NCBI RefSeq assembly: GCF_000372845.1
Contig: NZ_KB889963.1
Coordinates: 2,500,304 to 2,564,303 of the forward strand
Reading direction: 5' to 3'
Source of the DNA: Methylocystis rosea SV97
GTDB lineage: Bacteria > Pseudomonadota > Alphaproteobacteria > Rhizobiales > Beijerinckiaceae
DNA: 64,000 bases
Part shown: piece by piece, positions 54,575 through 64,000 of the stretch
Layout of the letters: every line of letters begins with the position of its first letter
Numbering within the stretch: the stretch's first letter is position 1
Translations under genes and position numbers: made by a program
The notes under the pieces: model-generated
Told to the model about the DNA's origin: nothing
What the model saw: the letters and a program-made list of their open reading frames with translations, nothing else
Database searches by the model: none

Positions 54575-55381
54575 TCAGGCGCCGGAAAGGCCAAGCACGT
54601 CGGCCATCGAGTAAAGCCCCGGGGCCTTCTCGCGGGTCCATAGCGCCGCGGCCAGGGCGCCGCGGGCGAACACGCCCCGATCCTCGGCGCGGTGCGAGAA
54701 TTCGATGCGCTCGCCGGCCCCGGCGAAGACGACCGTGTGATCGCCGACGACCGTGCCGCCGCGCAGGCTCGCAAATCCGATCTCGCCGATCCGCCGCGGA
54801 CCTGTCAAACCATCGCGCCCACGCGCGCTGTTCTCGCCGAGATCGATTCCGCGACCGTGCGCGACCGCCTCGCCGAGCAGCAGCGCCGTTCCTGATGGCG
54901 CATCGACCTTGAGGCGGTGATGCATTTCGACGATCTCGGCGTCCCAAGCCGGTCCAAGCGCACGCGCCGCGCGTTCGACCAGCACGGCGAGGAGATTGAC
55001 GCCGAGGCTCATATTGCCGGAACGCACGATCGCCGTTTCGCGCGCGCATTCGGCGATGGCGGCCAGATCTTCCTGAGACAGTCCGGTCGTGCCGATAATG
55101 TGCGCCACCCGCGCGCGCGCCGCCGCCCGAGCCATTTCCACGCTGTTGCTCGGAGACGAAAAGTCGACGATCGCGTCAGCGTCGCCGAGGGCGGCGCCGA
55201 CGTCACTCGTGATCGGCACGCCGTTCGGCGCGCCGCCGCCGCTATCGGCGCCGAGCGCCGCGGAGCCGGGACGCTCCAAAGCGGCAGTCAGTCGGACGCC
55301 CAAAGTATCGGGTATGATCTGGGTCAGCATACGGCCCATGCGGCCCGCCGCGCCGACTACCACCAAACGCAGTTCGTTCAT
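54575..55381 (-). CDS. dapB: 4-hydroxy-tetrahydrodipicolinate reductase
   Basis: NAD(P)H-dependent step of lysine and diaminopimelate synthesis; 268 residues. It has the N-terminal [11 protein letters not shown] dinucleotide fold, the [15 protein letters not shown] active-site motif and the conserved GTTGLS. It is first in a dapB-gpmA pair. Confidence 0.96.
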   Translation of the reverse strand: MNELRLVVVGAAGRMGRMLTQIIPDTLGVRLTAALERPGSAALGADSGGGAPNGVPITSDVGAALGDADAIVDFSSPSNSVEMARAAARARVAHIIGTTGLSQEDLAAIAECARETAIVRSGNMSLGVNLLAVLVERAARALGPAWDAEIVEMHHRLKVDAPSGTALLLGEAVAHGRGIDLGENSARGRDGLTGPRRIGEIGFASLRGGTVVGDHTVVFAGAGERIEFSHRAEDRGVFARGALAAALWTREKAPGLYSMADVLGLSGA

Positions 55382-55519
55382 GTTCAGTCGCCCTCGCCTC
55401 CCGCAGCTTAGCGGCTTCGATTCGGTTTTCCTGACGCGCCATTTTCCTATACAGGCGAGGCGCCTCGATGAGAAGCGCGCAGCTTGGACCCGGGCGTCTG
55501 AAGCTGCCCGAACGGGCGG

Positions 55520-56065
55520 TTATTTGGGTTTGGGACGGAAGCTTTTGACGCGCGCCGGATCGGTCTCGACATAGGCCGCGCCGATGAGATCGAGGCAGTA
55601 CGGCACCGCGGGCATGACGGCGTCGAGACAGAGTTCGATCGCCCTTGGCTTGCCCGGAAGATTGATCACCAGACATTTGCCGCGATGGGCGGCCAATTGT
55701 CGCGACAGGATCGCCGTTGGCGTCTGCGCCAGGGAGACCTGCCGCATCAGCTCGCCAAAGCCAGGCAGTTCGCGCGGGCAGGCCGCGAGCGTCGCCTCGG
55801 GCGTGAGATCGCGGGGGCTCGGGCCTGTGCCGCCGGTCGTGACGATGAGGTCGCAGCCGACAGTATCGGCCAGGTCGATAAGCGTATCGCGCACGCTTTC
55901 AAGCCCATCGGGGATGATCCGCCTCTCGATGCGGAAGGGCGTCGTCAGCGCGGCGCGTAGATAGGCCTCGATCGCCGGACCGCTCTCATCTTCATAGACG
56001 CCGGCGCTGGCGCGATCGGAGGCGGTGACGACGCCGATGATCGCGGCGCGCTTTTCGTCTGTCAT
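55520..56065 (-). CDS. mog: Molybdopterin adenylyltransferase
   Basis: Adenylylates molybdopterin before molybdate insertion. The 181-residue product has the MoaB/MogA core: DLIVTTGGTGPSPRDLTPEAT and NLPGKPRAIELCLDAV. The start at 56065 fits the family. MoaB and Mog names overlap; fourth molybdenum-cofactor gene in the window. Confidence 0.9.
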   Translation of the reverse strand: MTDEKRAAIIGVVTASDRASAGVYEDESGPAIEAYLRAALTTPFRIERRIIPDGLESVRDTLIDLADTVGCDLIVTTGGTGPSPRDLTPEATLAACPRELPGFGELMRQVSLAQTPTAILSRQLAAHRGKCLVINLPGKPRAIELCLDAVMPAVPYCLDLIGAAYVETDPARVKSFRPKPK

Positions 56066-56407
56066 TGGCGAGACTCCCCGGCGCGCATATTTGCCGCCTC
56101 TGCTCGCTCTTGTCACTCCCCGTCGCCGCAGCGCTTAAGCTAGTATAGACTGCACAGATATCGCGCAAAATGCAACTATGAAAAGACATATAGCGACATA
56201 CAATCGAATAAAGCTACTAAATATCGAGAATATTATACGATGAGACGAACATATAAGCCTTGCTATTGGCAACACATATTTTGCCACAATTCACAATTAA
56301 CTAATTTGTCTTCGCCTCCATTCAGACGGATGGAAACTGTGCGCTTGACGAAGCGATCGAGCTCGTCGGCATCCTTCACGCATTGTGCGTAAGCGGAGCA
56401 ATCCTGA
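56066..56407. other. 342-base AT-rich intergenic region
   Basis: No gene, tRNA or clear terminator was seen between mog and the small rlpA. Bases 56150-56310 are notably AT-rich, unlike the flanking coding sequence, and hold possible promoters in both directions, none compelling. A CGGAG site precedes the ATG at 56408. Confidence 0.6.
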
Positions 56408-56827
56408 ATGAATCGTATCTGTGGCGTACTGACGATCCTTGGACTGATGACAGCGCCGGCTCTGGCGCACCACGCCTCTCGCCAATCCTCGCGCCACGCC
56501 TCGCATCACGCGGAGGCTTCGCAGGGCTTCACCGCCCATGCGTCATTCTACGGCGGCGGCCCGCGCCGCTACGAACCCAACAGCCACACCGCCAATGGCG
56601 AACTCTTCAACATGTGGGACCTGACGGCCGCCCACCGCACCCTGCCGATGGGCACGCGTCTGCGCCTGACCTACGCCGGGCGTTCGGTGGTCGTGCGCAT
56701 TAATGACCGCGGACCGGCGGTCTGGACGGGGCGCAGCCTCGACGTGTCGCGCGGCGCGGCGACCCAGCTCGGCCTCATCGAACGCGGCACCGGACAGGTG
56801 CGCGTGGAGGTCCTCGGAAAGAGCTAA
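56408..56827 (+). CDS. Short exported RlpA-like DPBB protein
   Basis: A 139-residue protein with a signal peptide (about 1-20), a short Ser/His-rich segment (SRQSSRHASHHAEAS) and a double-psi beta-barrel domain (GFTAHASFYGGG, NSHTANGELFNMWDLTAAH, RINDRGPAVWTGRSLDVS). There is no lipobox cysteine, unlike the RlpA lipoprotein at 20092, so it is probably soluble in the periplasm. It may be a peptidoglycan-binding or lytic protein; activity is not shown by sequence. A palindromic repeat follows 13 bases after its stop. Confidence 0.87.
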   Translation: MNRICGVLTILGLMTAPALAHHASRQSSRHASHHAEASQGFTAHASFYGGGPRRYEPNSHTANGELFNMWDLTAAHRTLPMGTRLRLTYAGRSVVVRINDRGPAVWTGRSLDVSRGAATQLGLIERGTGQVRVEVLGKS

Positions 56828-56839
56828 GAACATCGCGCG

Positions 56840-56967
56840 TAACCCTCTCCCATCGGGAGAGGGTCGGACCGAAGGTCCGGGGTGAGGGGTTTCACGCCAA
56901 ATGAAGAGGCGGCGACCCCTCACCCGGCGGCCTTCGGCGTCCACCCTCTCCCGATGGGAGAGGGTTA
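56840..56967. repeat. Long inverted repeat between the short rlpA and TIR-STAND genes
   Basis: CCTCTCCCATCGGGAGAGGGT (21 bases; arms CCTCTCCC and GGGAGAGG) forms a local hairpin at each end, and the two ends also pair with each other. A GGTCCGGGGTGAGGGG-type arm pairs with CCCCTCACCCGG near the middle. This is a known kind of dispersed repeat of the order. It lies 25 bases after the TIR-STAND stop and 13 after the RlpA stop. Confidence 0.85.
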
Positions 56968-56991
56968 CACGCTACGTCAGTCTCGGCGCCC

Positions 56992-59900
56992 TTATTTGCG
57001 CGCCAGCGCGCGCAGCGCCGCTTCGGCGTCCTCCAGCTCTTCCTTGCGCCGCCAATAGCCGCATTCTTCGATGAGCCGCCGCGCTTCGGCGAGGTCGCGC
57101 GCGGGCGAGTCCCACGGATAGTTTTCCGGCCGCTTGGCATAGAGACCGAACAGCCGCGCGCGATGGAGATGAATGTCAGCGAGATGAAGCTTCATCGGCC
57201 CGCGCTCGGCGATGTCGTAAGCCTCGTCGAGATCTTCCCGCGCGCCGGCGAAATCGTCGGTGACGGCGCGATAAAGGGCGCGGGTCAGAAAGCCGTGCGG
57301 CTGAAGTGTCCTTTCGCCCGCTTGGAGCAGTCCATTTACCGCCGCGTCAATATGCGCGCCGTCAGGCGCCGCGCCGCGCAACATCGCCGCATACCCCCCC
57401 GCGGGGGTGAGGTGGCCGAGGGCGATATCGAGTCGATTGAGGGAGCCTGCCAACATAATATTCAGCGCGGTTTCTCCGCGATGCGCAACTTCCTCGCACG
57501 CGTCGAGCAGCTGGTCAGAAATCTCCGCACCCTCATTGATAGCGGAGTGAAGCAATCCAGGAACCGCACCACCACTCTGTATTGCTTCGCCTTCGGCTCG
57601 CGATGACCGCGGGTTTTGCGAGTCCCCCGGCTCGCTGGCGCAGGGCAAAAGAACGCGTTTCCACACCGCGCGCTCGGAAGGCCCCAGCAGCAGGTCACAA
57701 TAGCGAAAACCCAACATCGAATAGTACGTCCTGATTTCCTCCTGCGTCCCATCGACTTTTTCGAATAGCGCTCTCGCTGCGTCGCCAAAGCCTTGCTGGT
57801 GCAGGTCTTCGGCATGCGTTGAAGTGCAGACAACGCGTGTAATCGTGTCGTGGCTGCGGTCGGCATAGTCGACGCTCGAAGCGCCTGCTTGCACTGCCGC
57901 CTCGATATCACCCAGCGTCAGCGCTACTTCACTGATATTGTTTGCGGAAACGGCGGCATTTCGCCAATCTTGCTGTTCGACGCGCATTGCGAGCGCCGTC
58001 TCCATCGAACGCAGCGCCTCGCGCAGCCGCCCAAGCGGGCGCAGGCGATTACCTGCTTCGGCCAATAGCCAAGCCTGATCGGCCTGCGCTAGATTGGGCG
58101 ATAGCCACGTCCAGGGTGAGTCGAAAAAACAGGCGACCGCGCCGAGATCGGCGCCCATGGCGTCGAGTTTTTTCCAACTGTAGAAGCCGTCCGGTCCAGT
58201 TCCGCGCAGAATGCGACGGTAATAAACCTCATCGCAGGCCTCCTGCTGAAAGCCCGCCTGACAGCCATGCGCCACGGCCTGATAGAGCGGGCGTAGATCG
58301 TCGAGCGTCGGCGCCTCCTTCTTGTCCGTCTCCGTCGCGCAAAGATGCTCGTATAGCCTCTTATGCGCCGCCTTCCACCCATCGGGATTTTTCTCGCGTA
58401 ACTCTTTCTCGAAATATTCCCGCAGCAGCGGATGCGCGTCGAGTGAGACCAGCGCGCCGCCCTCGCGATTGACGGTGAGAAGCTTTGCATCTTCCAGTCG
58501 CTGGATCGCGATGTTGCGATGCGCCTCGCTGAGACCGACGATCGACTCAGTCAGCCCTTTAATCTCCGGCCCTCTCCAAAGGGCGCGAAGGCAACCGAAA
58601 TCGGCCGGACGATCGAAAAGCCCCATGAGGCGTAGCATGCCGAGCGCACGCCGGCCGCCTTTGTCGTGCTCGAACCATCGCACATAGGCCGCCATCGCGC
58701 GAAAGGCATGGCCACCCTGCCCTTCCTCATCCGCTTCGGCGAGGTTGAACAGATCGCGCTTGCGAATGTCGCCGCCATGCGCATCGCGCAAATAGCCGCC
58801 GATCAGGGTCAAGGTCAGCGCATGGCCCTTGGCTTCTTCCGAAAGTTCTTCGCGCTCTTTCTGCGTGCCGACGACGCCGAGCATATTGAGAAGATGCGCG
58901 CCAGCTTCTTTTGACAGGCGCTTGAGGTCATGTTCCGGTGCGTTGGTGCTTCGATAGGCTCTCAGGTTGGGGATCGAGTGGCGCGTGGTGACAAGGCAGA
59001 GGCCTTTGCCGTTGGCCGCAAGCGCCTTGAGCAACGCGGCCATGGCGTCATCCTTGAGTTCTCCAGGAGGCTGCCACGTCGGCGGATATTGCAGCGGCTC
59101 CAACCCGTCGAGAATGAGCAGCGTGCGCTTCTCGCCGATCAATCTCGCGAGGCGCTTCGCCTTTTCGACGGCGCCTTCGCCCTCTTTCGATGCCTCGCCA
59201 AAGAATTTCAGCGCCTCAGCGAGAAAGAGATCTGAATCGCCGGCGTAATTGTCGCGCGTTCCCTGGCTATAGAATGACCAGGTGAAAGCCGCGTCACAAT
59301 CCGACCAGCCGTCAATTTGCTTTCGCACGGCCCAGTCAGCGACGAGCGAGGTCTTGCCCTCGCCGCCCATCGCGACGAAGCTGAGCACGCGCGGTCGCTT
59401 TGCCTCCCCGCGAACGGCGGCGGCCCATGCGTCGTCGATCATCTTCGTTTCCGCCTCGCGGCCGATGAGACTTTCCGGCGCGTAGCTGTCGATGCGGGAG
59501 ATGTCGTAAGAATTTGGCGCGCTTACTGGCGAGAATGCTGCCCGCTCGCCACTGGCCGCTCCGCGATTGATGCACAAGCGTTCGTAGATGCGCTCCACGA
59601 CATAAGCGGCAGGATGTTTCTTGAAGTCGATGACGCCATCGCCATCGTAAATTCCCAGTTCCGAATAGTCGTCCTCGAAACCGTAGCGCAACAGCATGAT
59701 GCGTTGCGAATCCGCTGTTGCAATCAGTTGCTTGATCGCACGCCATTCGAGGCGGCACCAACGTTTTTGCTTGTACTCTGGACAAAGGAAGATAGCGACG
59801 AGTTCCGATTGCGTCCGGTACAGGTTCGGAAGATAGGTATCCAGATCGAGCCGCGCGAATTCCGCCGCACACCAATCGTCGTAGAGCACGCGATTCTTGC

Positions 59901-59994
59901 TCAAGATGGCGGCGAGCTTGGTCGCGACTTCCTCGACATAGGGGCGGTGCTCACCCGGGAACGAAAGCCCTATATCAAATCGGCGGTCGGACAT
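56992..59994 (-). CDS. TIR-STAND (NB-ARC-like)-TPR protein, probable NLR-type defence factor
   Basis: A 1000-residue protein from the ATG at 59994, which starts exactly at the TIR domain; an upstream ATG adds 32 unrelated residues. The TIR domain (about 4-130) has the catalytic glutamate E83 in WCRLE, matching NADase TIRs. The NTPase has a P-loop AMGGEGKT (208-215; first Gly replaced by Ala), Walker B LLILDGLE (292-299), TTR (336-338), and a KGHALTLTLIGG site, then a winged-helix and TPR-like helices to the end. This is the plan of bacterial NLRs, in which sensing by repeats drives oligomerisation and TIR NAD depletion. An in-frame repeat interrupts the TPR region. No partner gene is adjacent; the defence role is inferred. 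Confidence 0.88.
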   Translation of the reverse strand: MSDRRFDIGLSFPGEHRPYVEEVATKLAAILSKNRVLYDDWCAAEFARLDLDTYLPNLYRTQSELVAIFLCPEYKQKRWCRLEWRAIKQLIATADSQRIMLLRYGFEDDYSELGIYDGDGVIDFKKHPAAYVVERIYERLCINRGAASGERAAFSPVSAPNSYDISRIDSYAPESLIGREAETKMIDDAWAAAVRGEAKRPRVLSFVAMGGEGKTSLVADWAVRKQIDGWSDCDAAFTWSFYSQGTRDNYAGDSDLFLAEALKFFGEASKEGEGAVEKAKRLARLIGEKRTLLILDGLEPLQYPPTWQPPGELKDDAMAALLKALAANGKGLCLVTTRHSIPNLRAYRSTNAPEHDLKRLSKEAGAHLLNMLGVVGTQKEREELSEEAKGHALTLTLIGGYLRDAHGGDIRKRDLFNLAEADEEGQGGHAFRAMAAYVRWFEHDKGGRRALGMLRLMGLFDRPADFGCLRALWRGPEIKGLTESIVGLSEAHRNIAIQRLEDAKLLTVNREGGALVSLDAHPLLREYFEKELREKNPDGWKAAHKRLYEHLCATETDKKEAPTLDDLRPLYQAVAHGCQAGFQQEACDEVYYRRILRGTGPDGFYSWKKLDAMGADLGAVACFFDSPWTWLSPNLAQADQAWLLAEAGNRLRPLGRLREALRSMETALAMRVEQQDWRNAAVSANNISEVALTLGDIEAAVQAGASSVDYADRSHDTITRVVCTSTHAEDLHQQGFGDAARALFEKVDGTQEEIRTYYSMLGFRYCDLLLGPSERAVWKRVLLPCASEPGDSQNPRSSRAEGEAIQSGGAVPGLLHSAINEGAEISDQLLDACEEVAHRGETALNIMLAGSLNRLDIALGHLTPAGGYAAMLRGAAPDGAHIDAAVNGLLQAGERTLQPHGFLTRALYRAVTDDFAGAREDLDEAYDIAERGPMKLHLADIHLHRARLFGLYAKRPENYPWDSPARDLAEARRLIEECGYWRRKEELEDAEAALRALARK
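57549..57606. repeat. Palindromic repeat inserted in frame in the TIR-STAND gene
   Basis: GAAGCAATCCAG (57549-57560) pairs with CTGTATTGCTTC (57577-57588), followed by the CTTCGGCTCGCGATGAC core common to dispersed repeats. It encodes residues 797-816 (SSRAEGEAIQ start) within a stretch that looks unlike TPR sequence (about 784-823). The reading frame is preserved. Confidence 0.7.
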
Positions 59995-60120
59995 TAAATT
60001 GTGTCCTGAAAACGATGTGCGACGAAAGCATAGTTCTACTATTTGGTCGCGCAATCCCTTCTCGCACGAGTGAGAGATGAGCGACGGCATCTGGAAACTT
60101 GCGTGGCCCCTTCAGAAGCA

Positions 60121-60245
60121 CTTCCTCACCCTGAGGAGCCGCCGCAGGCGCGTCTCGAAGGACGAGGAAGTCTTTCCCTCGTGATTTTTACCTTCCCCTC
60201 GTCCTTCGAGATGCCGCTTCGCGGGCTCCTCAGGATGAGGGGAAG
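60121..60245. repeat. Inverted repeat between the TIR-STAND gene and thiC
   Basis: Left arm 60121-60167 and right arm 60196-60245 pair over most of their length; shared core CTCGTCCTTCGAGA / TCTCGAAGGACGAGG and the outer CCTCACCCTGAGGAG / CTCCTCAGGATGAGG. It is a dispersed-repeat family of Hyphomicrobiales genomes, seen here on the opposite side of the gene from 56840. Confidence 0.85.
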
Positions 60246-60270
60246 GAAGGAGCAGCTTTCGTAGACCACC

Positions 60271-62109
<1,839 letters not shown>

Positions 62110-62210
62110 TCATCACGCTTCTTCAAGGGAAGCGGACGCTGAGTCAGGAAGACGAAGGAGGGATGCGCTATCATAGCGTCGACGCGGGCGCGCCGTTCGC
62201 TCTTTCGCTG

Positions 62211-62284
62211 GCCTTCCCTACGCCGGCATGACCCGGATCAGGTTCGACGGGTGCTTCTCAGCCGCGCTAGCGGCGCCCCTCGCC
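62211..62284 (-). ncRNA. TPP riboswitch (THI element)
   Basis: The minus strand contains GGCTGAGAAGCACCC and CGAACCTGATCCGGGTCATG, followed by GCCGGCGTAGGGAAGG: the conserved CUGAGA and CUGAUC parts of the TPP aptamer, 114 bases before thiC. Outer stem arms GGGGCGCC / GGCGTAGG-type close it. No terminator is obvious after it, so translational control is likely. Confidence 0.95.
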
Positions 62285-62293
62285 ATTATGGAA

Positions 62294-62322
62294 AAATTAC
62301 CGCGTTCCCGCGCGTGTCGCAA
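62294..62322 (-). promoter_or_regulatory. Likely sigma-70 promoter of thiC
   Basis: Read on the minus strand, TTGCGA and TAATTT hexamers are separated by 17 bases. The -10 ends 10 bases before the riboswitch, where transcription should begin. Confidence 0.6.
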
Positions 62323-62682
62323 GTTTCGCGCGGCGAAACCGGCAAATAGCGTCTGGCCCCGCTGAGCCTAGACGCTGACAATTTAGAATTTCCAGCCCTA
62401 TGGAAGCCTGGAGCGGTGCTATTGAATACGGGCCAACGCGCGGTCGAAGCCCCGTCCCGCATTTGGCGACGATTGCTCCCCTTGTCCGACGCGACGTGAA
62501 AAAGCGCTTGTGTTGCAAAGACGTAACAGGCGGACGAAATCTGTGCCCGTGAAGCGATATTTACGCCGCAAGATCGACGTGTCTGCTAATTGTAAAGCAA
62601 CGTAAACATGCGTCGGTTCGCCGCGACGGCGAAGACAGCCCGTCGCCTGGATGAGGAATATTGCGCTTCGGGACTCGCCCCA
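62323..62682. other. 360-base intergenic region upstream of the FadL gene
   Basis: No gene was seen. GCGTCT and AGACGC arms (62349-62375) form a hairpin with GGC/GCC and one bulge. An AT-rich stretch near 62560-62610 could hold the porin promoter, but no clear hexamers were found. Confidence 0.55.
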
Positions 62683-64000
62683 ATGAAAAACATTGTTTCG
62701 CGCGCCTTCCTGTTCACATTGACGGCCATCTCAGCGCTCGCGCCATCCTTCTCCTTTGCCGCCGACGGTTTTTTTGCGACGGGATACGGCCCGCGGCAGA
62801 GAGCGCTTGCCGGCGCCAGCGTGGCCGATGGCCGGGACGGCATGGCCGCTTCGGTCAATCCCGCGTCGATTGTCGGCCTTGACCGGCAGTTTGCGTTTGG
62901 CGTCGCCGCCAATCTTGCGTATCGCGGTTACCGCACCGAAGGACTTCCGAGGCTCATCGCGGCGGGCGACGTGCGCAGCGGCCGTCCATGGACGCCAATC
63001 CCCAACTCGGGCAACATTCGCCCGATCGACGCCGACTCCGCGTGGAGCTTTGTCACCTATTCGAATGGCGGCATCAACAGCGCCTATGACGTGAGGCATG
63101 CTCGGCCGCCGCTGGGTGGACCGTTCGGCGGCGGCTTCGTTGGCCTAGACCTGAGACAAGCCTTCGCCAGCGTCGATTATGCGCGTCGCTTCCACACGGC
63201 GATCGGCCCGATCACGATTGGTCTCGCGCCGACGATCGCGGTGCAAATGTTGAACGTTCAGGGCGTGAAGACGTTCGCGCCCTTTTCAATAAATCAGTGG
63301 GAGATGTCAGACATGGGGTTTGACTGGTCCTACGGCGGCGGCTTTCGCTTAGGGTTGCTGTGGGGAATTACGGACAGCCTGCGCTTCGGCTTTTCCGGCT
63401 CGACGCCCATGTGGATGTCGCGTTTCGACAAATATTCGGGTCTTCTCGGCGGCCAGGGCAGTTTCGACATCCCCGCCCAATTGCAGGCCGGATTCGCCTA
63501 CGACATCTTGCCCAACCTTACGCTCATGGCGGATTGGCGACATGTCTTCTATTCCGCCGTTCCCTCTTTAGGCAATTCCAACGCGCCCCTGTTCGTGCGC
63601 TCGCTCGGCGACAGCGCCGGCATCAATATGAAGGATACGGATTCGGCATCCTTCGCCGCCGAGTGGCGCGCGACGCCGACGCTGGCGCTTCGCCTCGGTT
63701 ATCATTACGCCACCAGCTCGCTGATTTCGCGTTCGTTGAACTTTGCGGTGCTCTCGCCGAGCGTGAACCGGCATCATCTCGGAGGCGGTTTCAACTACGC
63801 GATTACAAAAAACTCGTCATTTGATTTTTCCGTCCTTTGGGCTTTCAAGAATTCCGTATCCGCCTTTGAGGCGATCCCGCAGTCAGCAGGGCGGCCTTTT
63901 GGCGGATTCAATCCCGCCGCGACAATCAATGTGTGGGCCTATGGCGGCGCATTTTCAGTCGGCTACAATTACAAGTTCGACCAGGGGGACGATTCCTGGT
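62683..64000 (+). CDS. FadL/TodX-family outer-membrane transporter (3' truncated by window edge)
   Basis: The open frame starts at an ATG (62683) and has no stop before the end of the window, so at least 439 codons are present. The signal peptide ends near SFSFA (residue 26), and the mature N-terminus ADGFFATGYGPRQRALAGASVAD matches FadL/TodX proteins, where this segment forms part of the hatch. The rest alternates as a porin barrel. Members pass long-chain fatty acids or aromatic hydrocarbons. A hydrocarbon or lipid ligand is likely, but substrate is not shown. Confidence 0.85.
   Translation, partial: MKNIVSRAFLFTLTAISALAPSFSFAADGFFATGYGPRQRALAGASVADGRDGMAASVNPASIVGLDRQFAFGVAANLAYRGYRTEGLPRLIAAGDVRSGRPWTPIPNSGNIRPIDADSAWSFVTYSNGGINSAYDVRHARPPLGGPFGGGFVGLDLRQAFASVDYARRFHTAIGPITIGLAPTIAVQMLNVQGVKTFAPFSINQWEMSDMGFDWSYGGGFRLGLLWGITDSLRFGFSGSTPMWMSRFDKYSGLLGGQGSFDIPAQLQAGFAYDILPNLTLMADWRHVFYSAVPSLGNSNAPLFVRSLGDSAGINMKDTDSASFAAEWRATPTLALRLGYHYATSSLISRSLNFAVLSPSVNRHHLGGGFNYAITKNSSFDFSVLWAFKNSVSAFEAIPQSAGRPFGGFNPAATINVWAYGGAFSVGYNYKFDQGDDSW

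Noticed and set aside
56992..59994. A Thoeris system with a partner ThsA
   Set aside because: No ThsA-like SIR2 or SLOG gene is present beside the TIR protein, and the TIR is fused to a STAND NTPase instead.
59995..60090. 32-residue upstream extension of the TIR-STAND protein
   Set aside because: The TIR domain begins right after the ATG at 59994, and the extension has no conserved sequence.

Overview
The window looks like the chromosome of an alphaproteobacterium of the Hyphomicrobiales (Rhizobiales), possibly a methanotroph-type Methylocystaceae/Beijerinckiaceae. The evidence is the high GC content, a SciP (DUF1153) cell-cycle regulator with a CtrA-like box, the BatA/DUF58/MoxR cluster, a DUF6111-cca pair, a gpsA-tsaD block divergent from hemC-hemD, and several palindromic intergenic repeat families. 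The genus is a guess. No tRNA, rRNA, CRISPR array, insertion sequence or prophage was recognised.

Layout. 0-5.5 kb: start of a suf operon (cysteine desulfurase, sufB) and an ECF sigma factor coupled to a membrane von Willebrand A protein. 5.6-8.3 kb: alpha/beta hydrolase, anmK and a low-GC orphan whose C-terminal half recalls Vap-type beta-barrels. 8.3-15.1 kb: four-gene MoxR-DUF58-BatA/DUF4159-membrane cluster. 15.4-23.2 kb: housekeeping genes (cca, holB, tmk, a D,D-carboxypeptidase, rlpA, recJ). 23.4-26.1 kb: an accessory cassette of a MelC1-like tyrosinase caddie, a tyrosinase and a family I.5/I.6 lipase homologue whose nucleophilic serine is glycine. 26-37 kb: MarC, cysK, molybdenum cofactor genes (mobA, moaE, moaD), thioredoxin-CcdA, sciP, a flippase, pgsA, a nitroreductase and a TPR protein. 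37-49.6 kb: a carrier-protein-like gene lacking its phosphopantetheine serine, ilvD, a CHASE3 hybrid kinase, gpsA-PLD-tsaD, a Gly/Tyr-rich secreted protein, hemC-hemD, a serine hydrolase and cysG. 49.7-56.8 kb: a TonB-dependent siderophore receptor, cytochrome c, alkB, gpmA, dapB, mog and a small rlpA. 57-60 kb: a TIR-STAND-TPR protein of 1000 residues, a probable NLR-like phage-defence gene, flanked by palindromic repeats and carrying one in frame. 60.3-64 kb: thiC with a TPP riboswitch, and a FadL-family porin running off the right edge.

Themes. Tetrapyrrole synthesis (hemC, hemD, cysG), Fe-S assembly (sufB, desulfurase), molybdenum cofactor steps (mobA, moaD, moaE, mog) and iron uptake occur close together but in separate transcription units. 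The most unusual material is accessory and sits singly between conserved blocks: the tyrosinase cassette with its dead lipase, the TIR-STAND gene, the Vap-like orphan, and the serine-less carrier protein. Three of these depart from their families at one identifiable catalytic or attachment residue, or by an inserted repeat, so each is directly testable.
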